Source: Planctomycetota bacterium
GTDB lineage: Bacteria > Patescibacteriota > Patescibacteriia > Patescibacteriales > UBA12465
Length of the DNA stretch: 5,957 nt
Assembly: GCA_025453315.1 (NCBI GenBank)
Contig: JALOQQ010000064.1
Coordinates: 1 to 5,957 of the forward strand
Direction of reading: 5' to 3'
Part shown: positions 1 through 5,891 of the stretch, in pieces
Position numbering within the stretch: the stretch's first letter is position 1
How the letters are laid out: each line of letters opens with the position of its first letter
Notes under the pieces: generated by a model
The model's database searches: none
What the model was told of the DNA's origin: nothing
Seen by the model: the letters and a program-made list of their open reading frames with translations, nothing else
Translations under genes and position numbers: made by a program

Positions 1-1
1 A

Positions 2-703
2 TTAGCTCAGCAATTAAAAGCTGATTTAGTGATTGCTCATCATCCTGAGGGTTCAGCTCTAGCTGATTTACATAGTGTTATGGATTTGCAGGCTGAAGTT
101 TTGGCTGATTGTGGCGTACCTATAAATATTGCTGAATCGCTTATTCGTCCGCGTATTTCTGAGGTTAGTCGTGGTCTTTCGCCAATTAATCATTATCAAA
201 GCGTTGATATGGCCAAAGCCTTGAATTTAGATTTTATGTGTACACATACTATCGCTGATAATTTAGGAGCTAACTTTCTTTGGAAGATGATTAAAAAAAG
301 AGAAAAAGAGTTAGTCCAAGTTGAAGATATTATTACTCTTTTAAAGGAAATTCCTGAATATAAGGAAGCTGTAAAACGTAAGGCTGGCCCAATGATTTTT
401 GCTGGTTCACCCGATAGTCATTGTGGTAAGATTGTGGTCACTGAATTTACTGGTGGTACCTCTGGATCAAAAGATATCTATGAAAGAATGTCGCATTATG
501 GCATCGGCACTATTATTGGCATGCATATGCGCGAAGAACATCGTAAAGAAGCAGAAAAACATCATATCAATGTTGTTATTGCTGGACATATCGCTTCAGA
601 TTCTTTAGGTATGAATTTATTTTTAGATGAACTCGAGAAACAAGGATTAGAGATTATTCCAATTTCTGGATTAATTAGAATAAAAAGATTTGGTAAAAAA
701 TAG
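2..703 (+). CDS. NIF3/DUF34-family protein, 5' end missing
   Basis: The frame is open from the first complete codon (base 2) to TAG at 701-703, giving about 233 visible residues. The gene therefore starts outside the window, and the in-frame GTG at 29 is an internal valine in a run reading DLVIAHHPEG. That double-histidine HHP motif is the N-terminal metal-ligand signature of the NIF3 (NGG1p-interacting factor 3-like) family. A second cluster near the C-terminus, AGHIASD at about visible residues 184-190, sits where the family places its other metal ligands. Family knowledge: NIF3/DUF34 proteins are oligomeric, bind two metal ions, and have no firmly settled reaction, though hydrolase roles have been proposed. 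From memory, bacterial proteins closest to this version are about 320 residues, so some 85-90 N-terminal residues are probably missing. It probably acts in the cytosol, since no membrane segment is visible. A hairpin terminator follows 17 bases after the stop. Confidence 0.85.
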   Translation, partial: LAQQLKADLVIAHHPEGSALADLHSVMDLQAEVLADCGVPINIAESLIRPRISEVSRGLSPINHYQSVDMAKALNLDFMCTHTIADNLGANFLWKMIKKREKELVQVEDIITLLKEIPEYKEAVKRKAGPMIFAGSPDSHCGKIVVTEFTGGTSGSKDIYERMSHYGIGTIIGMHMREEHRKEAEKHHINVVIAGHIASDSLGMNLFLDELEKQGLEIIPISGLIRIKRFGKK

Positions 704-720
704 ATAATTTTTTAAATAAG

Positions 721-750
721 AAAAAGACCACTTTAAAAGGCGGTCTTTTT
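721..750. terminator. bidirectional intrinsic terminator between convergent genes
   Basis: A perfect 9-base inverted repeat, AAAAAGACC at 721-729 and GGTCTTTTT at 742-750, encloses 12 bases that can partly extend the stem (CTTT with AAGG). An A-tract on the left and a T-tract on the right give a U-run after the hairpin in both directions, so it can end the NIF3-like transcript (+) and the unknown minus-strand transcript (-). The minus-strand stop codon occupies 749-751, so its first two triplet positions on this strand lie inside the right arm. The G/C core is only about four pairs, so efficiency is uncertain. Confidence 0.8.
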
Positions 751-1288
751 ATATTAAAAGCAAGCTTTTATTGACTTTCACTTTGTTTTTAGTAGTTTTT
801 TCCAAGAGATCTAATTTAATTATTTCTTTAGTATCTGGCTTTATACCAAAATACCAAGCATCGTCAGGGCCCAATAAAATACCAATTCGCTCTTTGAAGA
901 TTAGTTTGCAGATATTTATCTTTGCTTCTTCTTTGTCCTCCATATAAGCTAAATGGTAATGATCGCCGTTTTCGGGAGCGAGAATTGCTACTCTTTGCCA
1001 AATAAAATTTCGATGCCAAACTTCATTCCAATAATTTTTTAAAGGTTTGGATTTTTTAAAACCAGGAACTCTTTCTAATTGATTGACGTTGAGGGATAAA
1101 CCAATTTGCGATTCATAATCTTTTTGACTTACTTTTGTCCAGTGCCAAGAATGAGCTATTCTATTAGAAAAAGGTTCTAAAAAAATTTTTAACAGTGGCC
1201 ATAAAAAGATATCGAGCCAATGTTTAGGGTTTACACCTAGGAAGATTGTTTGGTCGATAACTTTTTTCTTGTCTACTATTTTTTCCAT
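749..1288 (-). CDS. unrecognised tryptophan-rich protein, 179 residues
   Basis: I do not recognise this family. The frame runs from ATG (complement of 1286-1288) to TAA (complement of 749-751). It is notable for eight tryptophans in 179 residues, most in the first two thirds: HWLDIFLW near residues 23-30, HSWHW near 47-51, and W at about 87, 91 and 97. A Trp/Phe/Leu-rich stretch at about 24-42 (LDIFLWPLLKIFLEPF) could be an amphipathic or membrane-peripheral helix, but it contains charged residues and is not a clean transmembrane segment. The C-terminal half alternates charged and aliphatic residues like a small alpha/beta domain, and the tail is lysine-rich. No signal peptide or Cys motif is visible. 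Codon and base use match the neighbours, so nothing suggests recent transfer. No Shine-Dalgarno precedes the ATG. A candidate promoter lies about 90-120 bases upstream. It is transcribed alone, divergently from trhP. Confidence 0.75.
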   Translation of the reverse strand: MEKIVDKKKVIDQTIFLGVNPKHWLDIFLWPLLKIFLEPFSNRIAHSWHWTKVSQKDYESQIGLSLNVNQLERVPGFKKSKPLKNYWNEVWHRNFIWQRVAILAPENGDHYHLAYMEDKEEAKINICKLIFKERIGILLGPDDAWYFGIKPDTKEIIKLDLLEKTTKNKVKVNKSLLLI

Positions 1289-1379
1289 TAGACTATTGTT
1301 TTAATTGTTTTGAAATTAATTTTTCTAATTATTCAATAAAGTTTGAATAATGTTTTAATGATCTATTATCTTAAAGACT

Positions 1380-1409
1380 AATATGGCATATAAAATAATA
1401 TTTTGTCAA
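1380..1409 (-). promoter_or_regulatory. candidate promoter for the minus-strand unknown gene
   Basis: Read on the minus strand there is an exact TTGACA -35 (complement of 1404-1409), an 18-base spacer, and CATATT as -10 (complement of 1380-1385, 4 of 6 consensus). The three bases before it are TGC, which fits the extended -10 pattern TGn. Transcription would begin near 1373, leaving a leader of about 85 bases. A second, weaker -10-like GATAAT lies closer to the gene (complement of 1365-1370). This is consensus matching by eye in AT-rich DNA. Confidence 0.45.
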
Positions 1410-1427
1410 CGTTTATTTTATACACAG

Positions 1428-1440
1428 AGTATATTATACT
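1428..1440 (+). promoter_or_regulatory. candidate -10 of trhP inside a 13-base palindrome
   Basis: TATACT at 1435-1440 (5 of 6 to TATAAT) is the right half of a perfect inverted repeat, AGTATA-T-TATACT. Transcription would start near 1447, leaving only about 12 bases before the trhP ATG at 1459. No good -35 sits 16-18 bases upstream; TTGTCA at 1403-1408 is too far away. The dyad may be a small operator, or simply overlapping -10 elements in both directions, because the reverse strand reads TATAAT at 1433-1438. Confidence 0.35.
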
Positions 1441-1458
1441 AAAAAATAAGTTAAATAT

Positions 1459-2736
1459 ATGAAAAAAAACATTACTTTTGAATTATTGGCACCGGCCGGT
1501 AACTGGGAAAAAATGAAAACAGCCTTTCTTTACGGCGCTGATGCGGTTTATTTTGGCTTGCCAGATTTTTCTTTACGAGTGCGTATTAATGATTTTACTT
1601 TAACGCAGATAGCTAAGGCTATTAAATATGCCCATTCTCTTAAAAAGAAAGCTTATGTTACAGTAAATATTTTTGGTCATAATCACCACTTAAAAAAATT
1701 GCCATCCTATCTCCGTTTTTTAGCTAAACAGCAAGTTGATGCTTTAATTGTTTCTGATCCGGGAATCATTAGTTTAGCCAAAAAACATTGTCCCAAAACA
1801 CCGATTCATCTTTCTACTCAAGCCAATTGCACCAATAAAGAAGCTTTATTTTTTTGGTATAAACAAGGAGTGGAGAGAATAGTTTTGGGCAGGGAAGTTA
1901 CATTAAAAGAAATTCAAGAAATGCACCAGGCTTATCCTAAAATAGAATTAGAATATTTTATTCACGGCGCTATGTGCATGTCTTATTCAGGGCGTTGTTT
2001 TTTATCCAAATATTTTTTAGATCGTAGCGCTAATCAGGGTGATTGTGTTCAGCCTTGTCGTTGGGAATATGATGTTTTTATTAAAGCTAAGGGGCATGAA
2101 GAGCTTTTAGAATTAGTATCAGAACAACATGGCTCTTATCTCCTTAATTCTAAAGATTTGTGTTTATTATCTGAATTACCTGCTTTAATGAAGGCTGGAG
2201 TATCAAGTTATAAAATAGAAGGTCGGGCAAAAAGCGTCTATTATTTAGCAACTGTCGTTGGTATTTATCGCCAAGCCTTTAATGTTTTAGAAGATAAAAA
2301 AATGAAAGCCGAAGAAAAGAAAAAAATTTTGGCTCAACTTTTAAATGATTTGAAAGATAAATTAGTGCATCGTGGTTATACCCCTGGATTCTTATTGGGT
2401 CGAGAAAAAATGTTAGCCACCGAGGGGCAAAATAATTTTTTATCTCATAATTCTTCTGCTTGGGAGTTTTGTGGTCAAGTAGAAAAAGTAGTGATTAAGA
2501 ATAAAATACAATCTTTAGAAATTAAGGTTCATAACACTATACGTTTGGGAGATGTTTTAGAGCTTATTATTCCCCCTTATCAGGTTTTAAATATTAAAGT
2601 TAAGGAAATGATGATTCCTAATAAGCAAGAAAAAGTTGTTGAAGCTCATGGCGGTGGTGGTGGACAAAGAATTGTTATTGATATTCCTTCTACTAATATT
2701 GTACCAGAGGGCAGTGTTTTACGTCGTCAACTATAA
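1459..2736 (+). CDS. trhP: tRNA 5-hydroxyuridine modification protein TrhP (peptidase U32 family)
   Basis: This 425-residue protein matches the U32 'peptidase' family, in particular E. coli YegQ/TrhP (about 453 aa) and B. subtilis YrrO. The U32 signature EYFIHGAMCMSYSGRCFLS lies at about residues 165-183. Four cysteines, C173, C180, C196 and C200 (GDCVQPCRWEY), are spaced as in TrhP for an iron-sulfur cluster. Other shared blocks are LAPAG at 10-14, PIHLSTQAN at 115-123, NSKDL at 230-234, YKIEGRAKSVYY at 251-262 and HRGYTPGFLLG at 304-314. The first ~330 residues form the TIM-barrel-like catalytic part, and the remaining ~90 form the small C-terminal beta domain, with a Gly5 run at 398-402. 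Known role: TrhP helps hydroxylate wobble U34 of tRNAs to 5-hydroxyuridine in the cytosol, using prephenate in E. coli. The ATG at 1459 puts the LLAPAG motif at the family's usual N-terminal position; only a weak AATAAG precedes it. Despite the family name, proteolysis is unlikely. Confidence 0.9.
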   Translation: MKKNITFELLAPAGNWEKMKTAFLYGADAVYFGLPDFSLRVRINDFTLTQIAKAIKYAHSLKKKAYVTVNIFGHNHHLKKLPSYLRFLAKQQVDALIVSDPGIISLAKKHCPKTPIHLSTQANCTNKEALFFWYKQGVERIVLGREVTLKEIQEMHQAYPKIELEYFIHGAMCMSYSGRCFLSKYFLDRSANQGDCVQPCRWEYDVFIKAKGHEELLELVSEQHGSYLLNSKDLCLLSELPALMKAGVSSYKIEGRAKSVYYLATVVGIYRQAFNVLEDKKMKAEEKKKILAQLLNDLKDKLVHRGYTPGFLLGREKMLATEGQNNFLSHNSSAWEFCGQVEKVVIKNKIQSLEIKVHNTIRLGDVLELIIPPYQVLNIKVKEMMIPNKQEKVVEAHGGGGGQRIVIDIPSTNIVPEGSVLRRQL

Positions 2737-2751
2737 TTATCTCAAGCAACA

Positions 2752-2760
2752 TGTTATACT
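2752..2760 (+). promoter_or_regulatory. extended -10 promoter element upstream of ruvA
   Basis: TGTTATACT fits an extended -10 (TGn followed by TATACT, 5 of 6). Transcription would start near 2767, giving a leader of about 59 bases to the ruvA ATG. No convincing -35 lies 16-18 bases upstream, which is tolerable for an extended -10. The nine bases TTATACTAA recur at the trhP -10 (1434-1442 and 2754-2762). No trhP terminator is visible in the 89-base gap, so read-through from trhP is possible. Confidence 0.45.
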
Positions 2761-2825
2761 AATAATGGTTTTACTATTCTTTTGTCTAAAGACTAATTTT
2801 AGCTATTAAATTATTAATCAAGTTT

Positions 2826-3398
2826 ATGATTGCCTATTTAAAAGGAAAAATTATCGCCAAAACTATAAATTATGTTATTTTGGATACTAATAATGTTGGT
2901 TACCAGGTTTTTGTCAATGAAACCGTATTAAATGAAGTAAAATCAGGCCGGGAAATAGAATTGTATATTCATGAGCACATTCGTGAAGACATGGACGATC
3001 TTTATGGTTTTAAAACTTTAGAAGAGTTAGAATTATTTGAATTATTATTGTCTGTCTCTGGCGTTGGACCAAAATCAGCTTTAGGAATTTTGGTTATTGC
3101 TTCTTGCTCAGACATTAAAGAATCTATTATTAAGGGTGACGCTTATTTGTTAACTAAGGTTTCTGGAATTGGTAAAAAAACAGCCGAAAGAGTAGTTTTA
3201 GAATTAAAAGAAAAACTTAGTAAATTATTTGGTTCAATTTCTGCTGAAAAACAAAATCTTAGTGGTGAAGAAATTGATGCCTTAGTTTCTCTTGGTTACT
3301 CCTTGAATGAAGCCAGGGAAGCTTTGAAAAGAGTTGATAAAAATATCGAGAATTCTAGTCAGAGAATTAAAGAAGCTTTAAAAATTATTGGTAGGTAA
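2826..3398 (+). CDS. ruvA: Holliday junction branch migration protein RuvA
   Basis: RuvA forms tetramers that grip the four-way Holliday junction and load the RuvB motor during recombinational repair; RuvC then cuts the junction. The 190 residues are full length for the family (about 190-205). Domain I, the OB-fold, covers about 1-62 (starting MIAYLKGKI) and ends in HIREDMDDLYGF, which holds the acidic pin residues E54 and D55 that keep duplex strands apart. Domain II carries two helix-hairpin-helix DNA-binding motifs, SGVGPKSAL at about 78-86 and SGIGKKTAERVVLELK at about 113-128. A short linker leads to the C-terminal three-helix RuvB-binding domain at about 145-190 (EIDALVSLGYSLNEA). The ATG at 2826 gives the canonical N-terminus but lacks a Shine-Dalgarno. 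mreB starts 8 bases after the stop. Neither ruvB nor ruvC is in the window. Confidence 0.96.
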   Translation: MIAYLKGKIIAKTINYVILDTNNVGYQVFVNETVLNEVKSGREIELYIHEHIREDMDDLYGFKTLEELELFELLLSVSGVGPKSALGILVIASCSDIKESIIKGDAYLLTKVSGIGKKTAERVVLELKEKLSKLFGSISAEKQNLSGEEIDALVSLGYSLNEAREALKRVDKNIENSSQRIKEALKIIGR

Positions 3399-3406
3399 AA
3401 AAAAAT

Positions 3407-4435
3407 ATGGCAGCAAGTTCTTGGGGAAAATTTAGCAATGATCTAGGTATAGATTTGGGTACCAAAAATACCTTAGTTTATGTTGCTGGCAAAGGCATTA
3501 TTATTAATGAACCTTCGGTTGTAGCTATAAATAAAAAAACCTCTGAGATTTTAGAGATCGGCGAAGAAGCTCGTAAAATGATCGGTAAAACTCCTGGTCA
3601 CATTGAAACTATAAAACCATTAAAACATGGTGTTATTTCTGATTTTGAGGTTACCGAAAAAATGCTCAAGTATTTTATTAATCGTATTAATGAAGAAAAT
3701 TTTTCCCTCCTTTCTCGCCCTAAAGTCGTTATCGGTATACCTTTAGATGTAACTGAAGTAGAGAAAAAGGCTGTGGCTGACGCCGCTCGTTCGGCTGGAG
3801 CGAGAAAAGTTTATTTAGTAGAAGAAGCTATGGCTTCGGCCATTGGTTCAGGACTGATAGTTTCTGAGCCGACAGCTAATATGGTTGTTGATATTGGTGG
3901 TGGAACCACGGAAATAGCTGTTATTTCTTTGGGTGGAGTGGTTTCCTGGAAATCCTTACCTTTAGCTGGTAATGAATTTGATAATGATATAATTGAATAT
4001 ATTAGAGAGGAATTTAATATTTTAATTGGTGAACAGATGGCTGAATTTGTTAAAATTACCATTGGTTCTGTTTTACCACTTAAAGAACCGAGACAACTAG
4101 AAATTCGTGGTCGTGATTTATTTAACGGTTTACCTAAAGCCGCTTTTATTTCTGATGCTCAAGTTAGGGAAGCGATGTTGAGAACAGCTAGAAAGATTAT
4201 TGATAATATAAAAATTACTTTAGAGACCACGCCGCCAGAATTAGTAGCTGATATTTATGAGCGTGGTATATTGCTTAGTGGCGGTGGTTCTTTACTTAGA
4301 GGTTTGGATCGAACCATTAGTCAGGCCACTAAAATTCCAGTTCGTTTAGCCGATGATCCTTTAACCTCGGTAGTGAGGGGAACCGGAGTTTTATTAGCCG
4401 ATCAAAAATTACTCAACATGGTTTCTCTTTCCTAA
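3407..4435 (+). CDS. mreB: rod shape-determining protein MreB
   Basis: MreB is the bacterial actin homologue. It forms antiparallel filaments on the inner face of the membrane and guides the elongation machinery for lateral wall synthesis. At 342 residues it is normal length (about 335-350). Nucleotide-pocket motifs are in order: phosphate-1 DLGTKNTLVY at 16-25, VEEAMASAIG at 138-147 with the hydrolytic Glu region, phosphate-2 DIGGGTTE at 162-169, and the adenosine-site run SGGGSLLRGLD at 291-301. Well conserved stretches also include INEPSVVAI at 33-41 and ETTPPEL at 273-279. The N-terminus (MAASSWGKFSND) has Trp6 and Phe9 where other MreBs carry a short membrane-inserting amphipathic segment. 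Residue 20 is Lys where E. coli and B. subtilis have Ala (GTANTL), a small difference of unknown effect. AGG at 3393-3395, inside the end of ruvA, is the nearest thing to a Shine-Dalgarno, 11 bases from the ATG across a 9-A tract. Confidence 0.97.
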   Translation: MAASSWGKFSNDLGIDLGTKNTLVYVAGKGIIINEPSVVAINKKTSEILEIGEEARKMIGKTPGHIETIKPLKHGVISDFEVTEKMLKYFINRINEENFSLLSRPKVVIGIPLDVTEVEKKAVADAARSAGARKVYLVEEAMASAIGSGLIVSEPTANMVVDIGGGTTEIAVISLGGVVSWKSLPLAGNEFDNDIIEYIREEFNILIGEQMAEFVKITIGSVLPLKEPRQLEIRGRDLFNGLPKAAFISDAQVREAMLRTARKIIDNIKITLETTPPELVADIYERGILLSGGGSLLRGLDRTISQATKIPVRLADDPLTSVVRGTGVLLADQKLLNMVSLS

Positions 4436-4468
4436 TGTCTTTAGAATAAATAATTAGTAGTTCTTGAT

Positions 4469-5287
4469 ATGCCTAAACTATTAAGACGCAAAAGAATATT
4501 TAGTTTTTTCTTGATAGTAATTTTAATTACGATTCTTCATTATTTACAAGTTTTGAGTCCTTTGGAAAGGTTGATTTTTAATTTTCTTTCTCCGGTTAGT
4601 ATAAAATTAAACAATACCGCCAATAAAATAAATATTTATTTTAGCGATAAAAAAGAAGAGCAGGAAATGGTAAAAAAAATACAAGAGTTAAAGAATGAAA
4701 ATTCAGCCTTACAAGCTCAGAAAGCTGAATTGGAAAGTTTGCGAATTGAAAATAAACATTTACAAGAACAATTAAATTTTTTTTCCAGTCATGATTGGCG
4801 TCGAGTTACGGCTCGCGTCGTTGTCTCTGATACTTATTTAGATGCTTATCAAAACATAAAAGAAGTTTTGCTGGATAAAGGATCTCGTGATGGCTTGATC
4901 CCGGGTTTAATTTTAATAAATGAGGCCGGGGTAGTAATTGGTAAGGTGACAAAAGTGGAGGATAAATCAGCCCAGGCTTGTTTAACGGTTAGTGAGTCTT
5001 GTAAGGTTGCTATTTCACTGCAAAATCAAGATCGTACTATTGGTGTTAGTGAAGGAGCTTTGGGCTTAACTATGCATGTTAACTTTATTCCCAAAAATGA
5101 AAAAATATCTTTAGGTGATATGGTGGTAACTTCTTCTTTGATTAAAAATATTCCAGCCGGTTTGTTGTTGGGAAAAATAATTAATATCGAAAATCAAGGC
5201 AATGATATTTGGCAAAGTGCTGATTTAGAGCCACTTTATAGTAGTCGGGAATTAAATACTGTAGCCATAATTCTGCCGACTAATTAA
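4469..5287 (+). CDS. mreC: rod shape-determining protein MreC
   Basis: MreC is a bitopic membrane protein that links MreB inside the cell to PBP2/RodA outside and activates wall elongation. The 272 residues show the family layout: a basic cytoplasmic tail MPKLLRRKR at 1-9, one transmembrane helix at about 10-28 (FSFFLIVILITILHYL), a charged coiled coil at about 60-105 with hydrophobic residues in heptad-like spacing, and a C-terminal double beta-barrel domain from about 112 to the end. Typical patterns in the last domain are GLIPGLILINEAGVVIGKV at 142-160 and the GDMVVTSS/IPAGLLLGKI block at 216-237. The ATG lies 33 bases after the mreB stop without a clear Shine-Dalgarno; the nearest purine run is TAGTAG at 4456-4461. 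Translation may depend partly on ribosomes finishing mreB. The following gap to mreD is unusually long and C-free. Confidence 0.93.
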   Translation: MPKLLRRKRIFSFFLIVILITILHYLQVLSPLERLIFNFLSPVSIKLNNTANKINIYFSDKKEEQEMVKKIQELKNENSALQAQKAELESLRIENKHLQEQLNFFSSHDWRRVTARVVVSDTYLDAYQNIKEVLLDKGSRDGLIPGLILINEAGVVIGKVTKVEDKSAQACLTVSESCKVAISLQNQDRTIGVSEGALGLTMHVNFIPKNEKISLGDMVVTSSLIKNIPAGLLLGKIINIENQGNDIWQSADLEPLYSSRELNTVAIILPTN

Positions 5288-5367
5288 AGATAAAGAATAA
5301 AATAGGTAAATTAGATAAATTAGGATAATAAAGTAGTATAAATTTATAATAGGTTAATTGTTTAAAG
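5281..5367 (+). other. 87-base stretch without any C on the coding strand
   Basis: From the last two codons of mreC to just before the mreD ATG, the + strand has no cytosine at all, and the sequence is mainly A with some T and G. It contains a 9-base tandem repeat (TAAATTAGA at 5307-5315, TAAATTAGG at 5316-5324, 8 of 9 identical) and a perfect TATAAT at 5345-5350 without a matching -35. RNA from here cannot form G-C pairs within the stretch and should be almost unstructured. It may act as an open ribosome-loading leader for mreD, an S1 or other RNA-binding site, or a weak internal promoter. No terminator hairpin and no gene are visible in it. Confidence 0.6.
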
Positions 5368-5369
5368 CA

Positions 5370-5891
5370 ATGCGTAAATATTTATTAATTTTCATTCAAA
5401 TAGTTTTTTTGATAATTTGCGTTATATTGGAGCGAACTTTTTTTAGTTCTTTGCCGGGATGGTGGCATTTTTTAAATATCAGTCTTTTAGCTCTAGTTTA
5501 TATAACGGTTTTCTTTGGTTTACGTCGAGTTATTTATTCGTCTTTATTGGTGGGGTTTATTATGGAATTTTTTTCTTTTTTTCCTTTTGGTTGGCAAATC
5601 TTGTCTTTAGTAATTGTAGGTTTTTTACTTTATCAACTTTTTACTAATTATTTTACGGATTTTTGTTTATACTCTTTTGTCGCCTTAAGTTTGTTTGCTG
5701 TTTTAACAAGGCGAATTATTTTTAGTTTAATTTCGGCCGGACATGATCAGGATTGGTTAATTTTTACTAGCAAAACGTTTTGGCTAAATTGCGGTTTGGA
5801 ATTAATAGTTAATATGATGGCGGCCACTTTATTCTTTTACGTTATTAGTCTTTTTGGTAAACGTTTACAGCCGGTATTTTTAAGTAAGTAA
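5370..5891 (+). CDS. mreD: rod shape-determining protein MreD
   Basis: This is a very hydrophobic 173-residue protein immediately after mreC, the place and size expected for MreD (about 160-180 aa), the integral membrane partner of MreC in the elongasome. Five or six transmembrane helices are visible at about 4-22, 34-50, 54-72, 75-95, 98-118 and 137-163. GFIMEFFSFFPFG at about 62-74 resembles the family pattern in which an acidic residue and a small/Pro-Gly turn end the third helix (G...D..S..P.G), with Glu here for Asp. MreD diverges quickly, so the call rests on topology, this motif and position. I chose ATG 5370 (MRKYLLIF). An in-frame TTG at 5358 would add four residues and lies only 4 bases after an AGG at 5351-5353, so it cannot be excluded. 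The coding strand is T-rich, as expected for Phe/Leu/Ile-rich helices. Confidence 0.85.
   Translation: MRKYLLIFIQIVFLIICVILERTFFSSLPGWWHFLNISLLALVYITVFFGLRRVIYSSLLVGFIMEFFSFFPFGWQILSLVIVGFLLYQLFTNYFTDFCLYSFVALSLFAVLTRRIIFSLISAGHDQDWLIFTSKTFWLNCGLELIVNMMAATLFFYVISLFGKRLQPVFLSK

Noticed and set aside
29..31. GTG as the start of the NIF3-like gene
   Set aside because: The frame is open to the window edge, and the residues just before (ADLVIAHHP) belong to the conserved core, so the true start is outside the window.
399..608. 69-codon open frame inside the NIF3-like gene
   Set aside because: It lies wholly within a conserved gene in another frame, and its leucine/isoleucine-rich product resembles no protein.
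2761..2778. Terminator hairpin after trhP
   Set aside because: The AATA/TATT arms pair over only four bases with mismatches and no G-C core, so this is not a credible terminator.
3397..3405. Nine-A tract as a slippage site fusing RuvA to MreB
   Set aside because: The ruvA stop TAA (3396-3398) is read at the very start of the tract, so slippage further along would not remove it.
3811..4062. 83-codon antisense frame in mreB
   Set aside because: It is antisense to the conserved MreB phosphate-2 region, has no promoter or ribosome site, and its composition mirrors the mreB codons.
5459..5647. 62-codon frame inside mreD
   Set aside because: It is shifted relative to the better-supported membrane protein, and its Phe/Ser-rich product follows from the T-rich strand.
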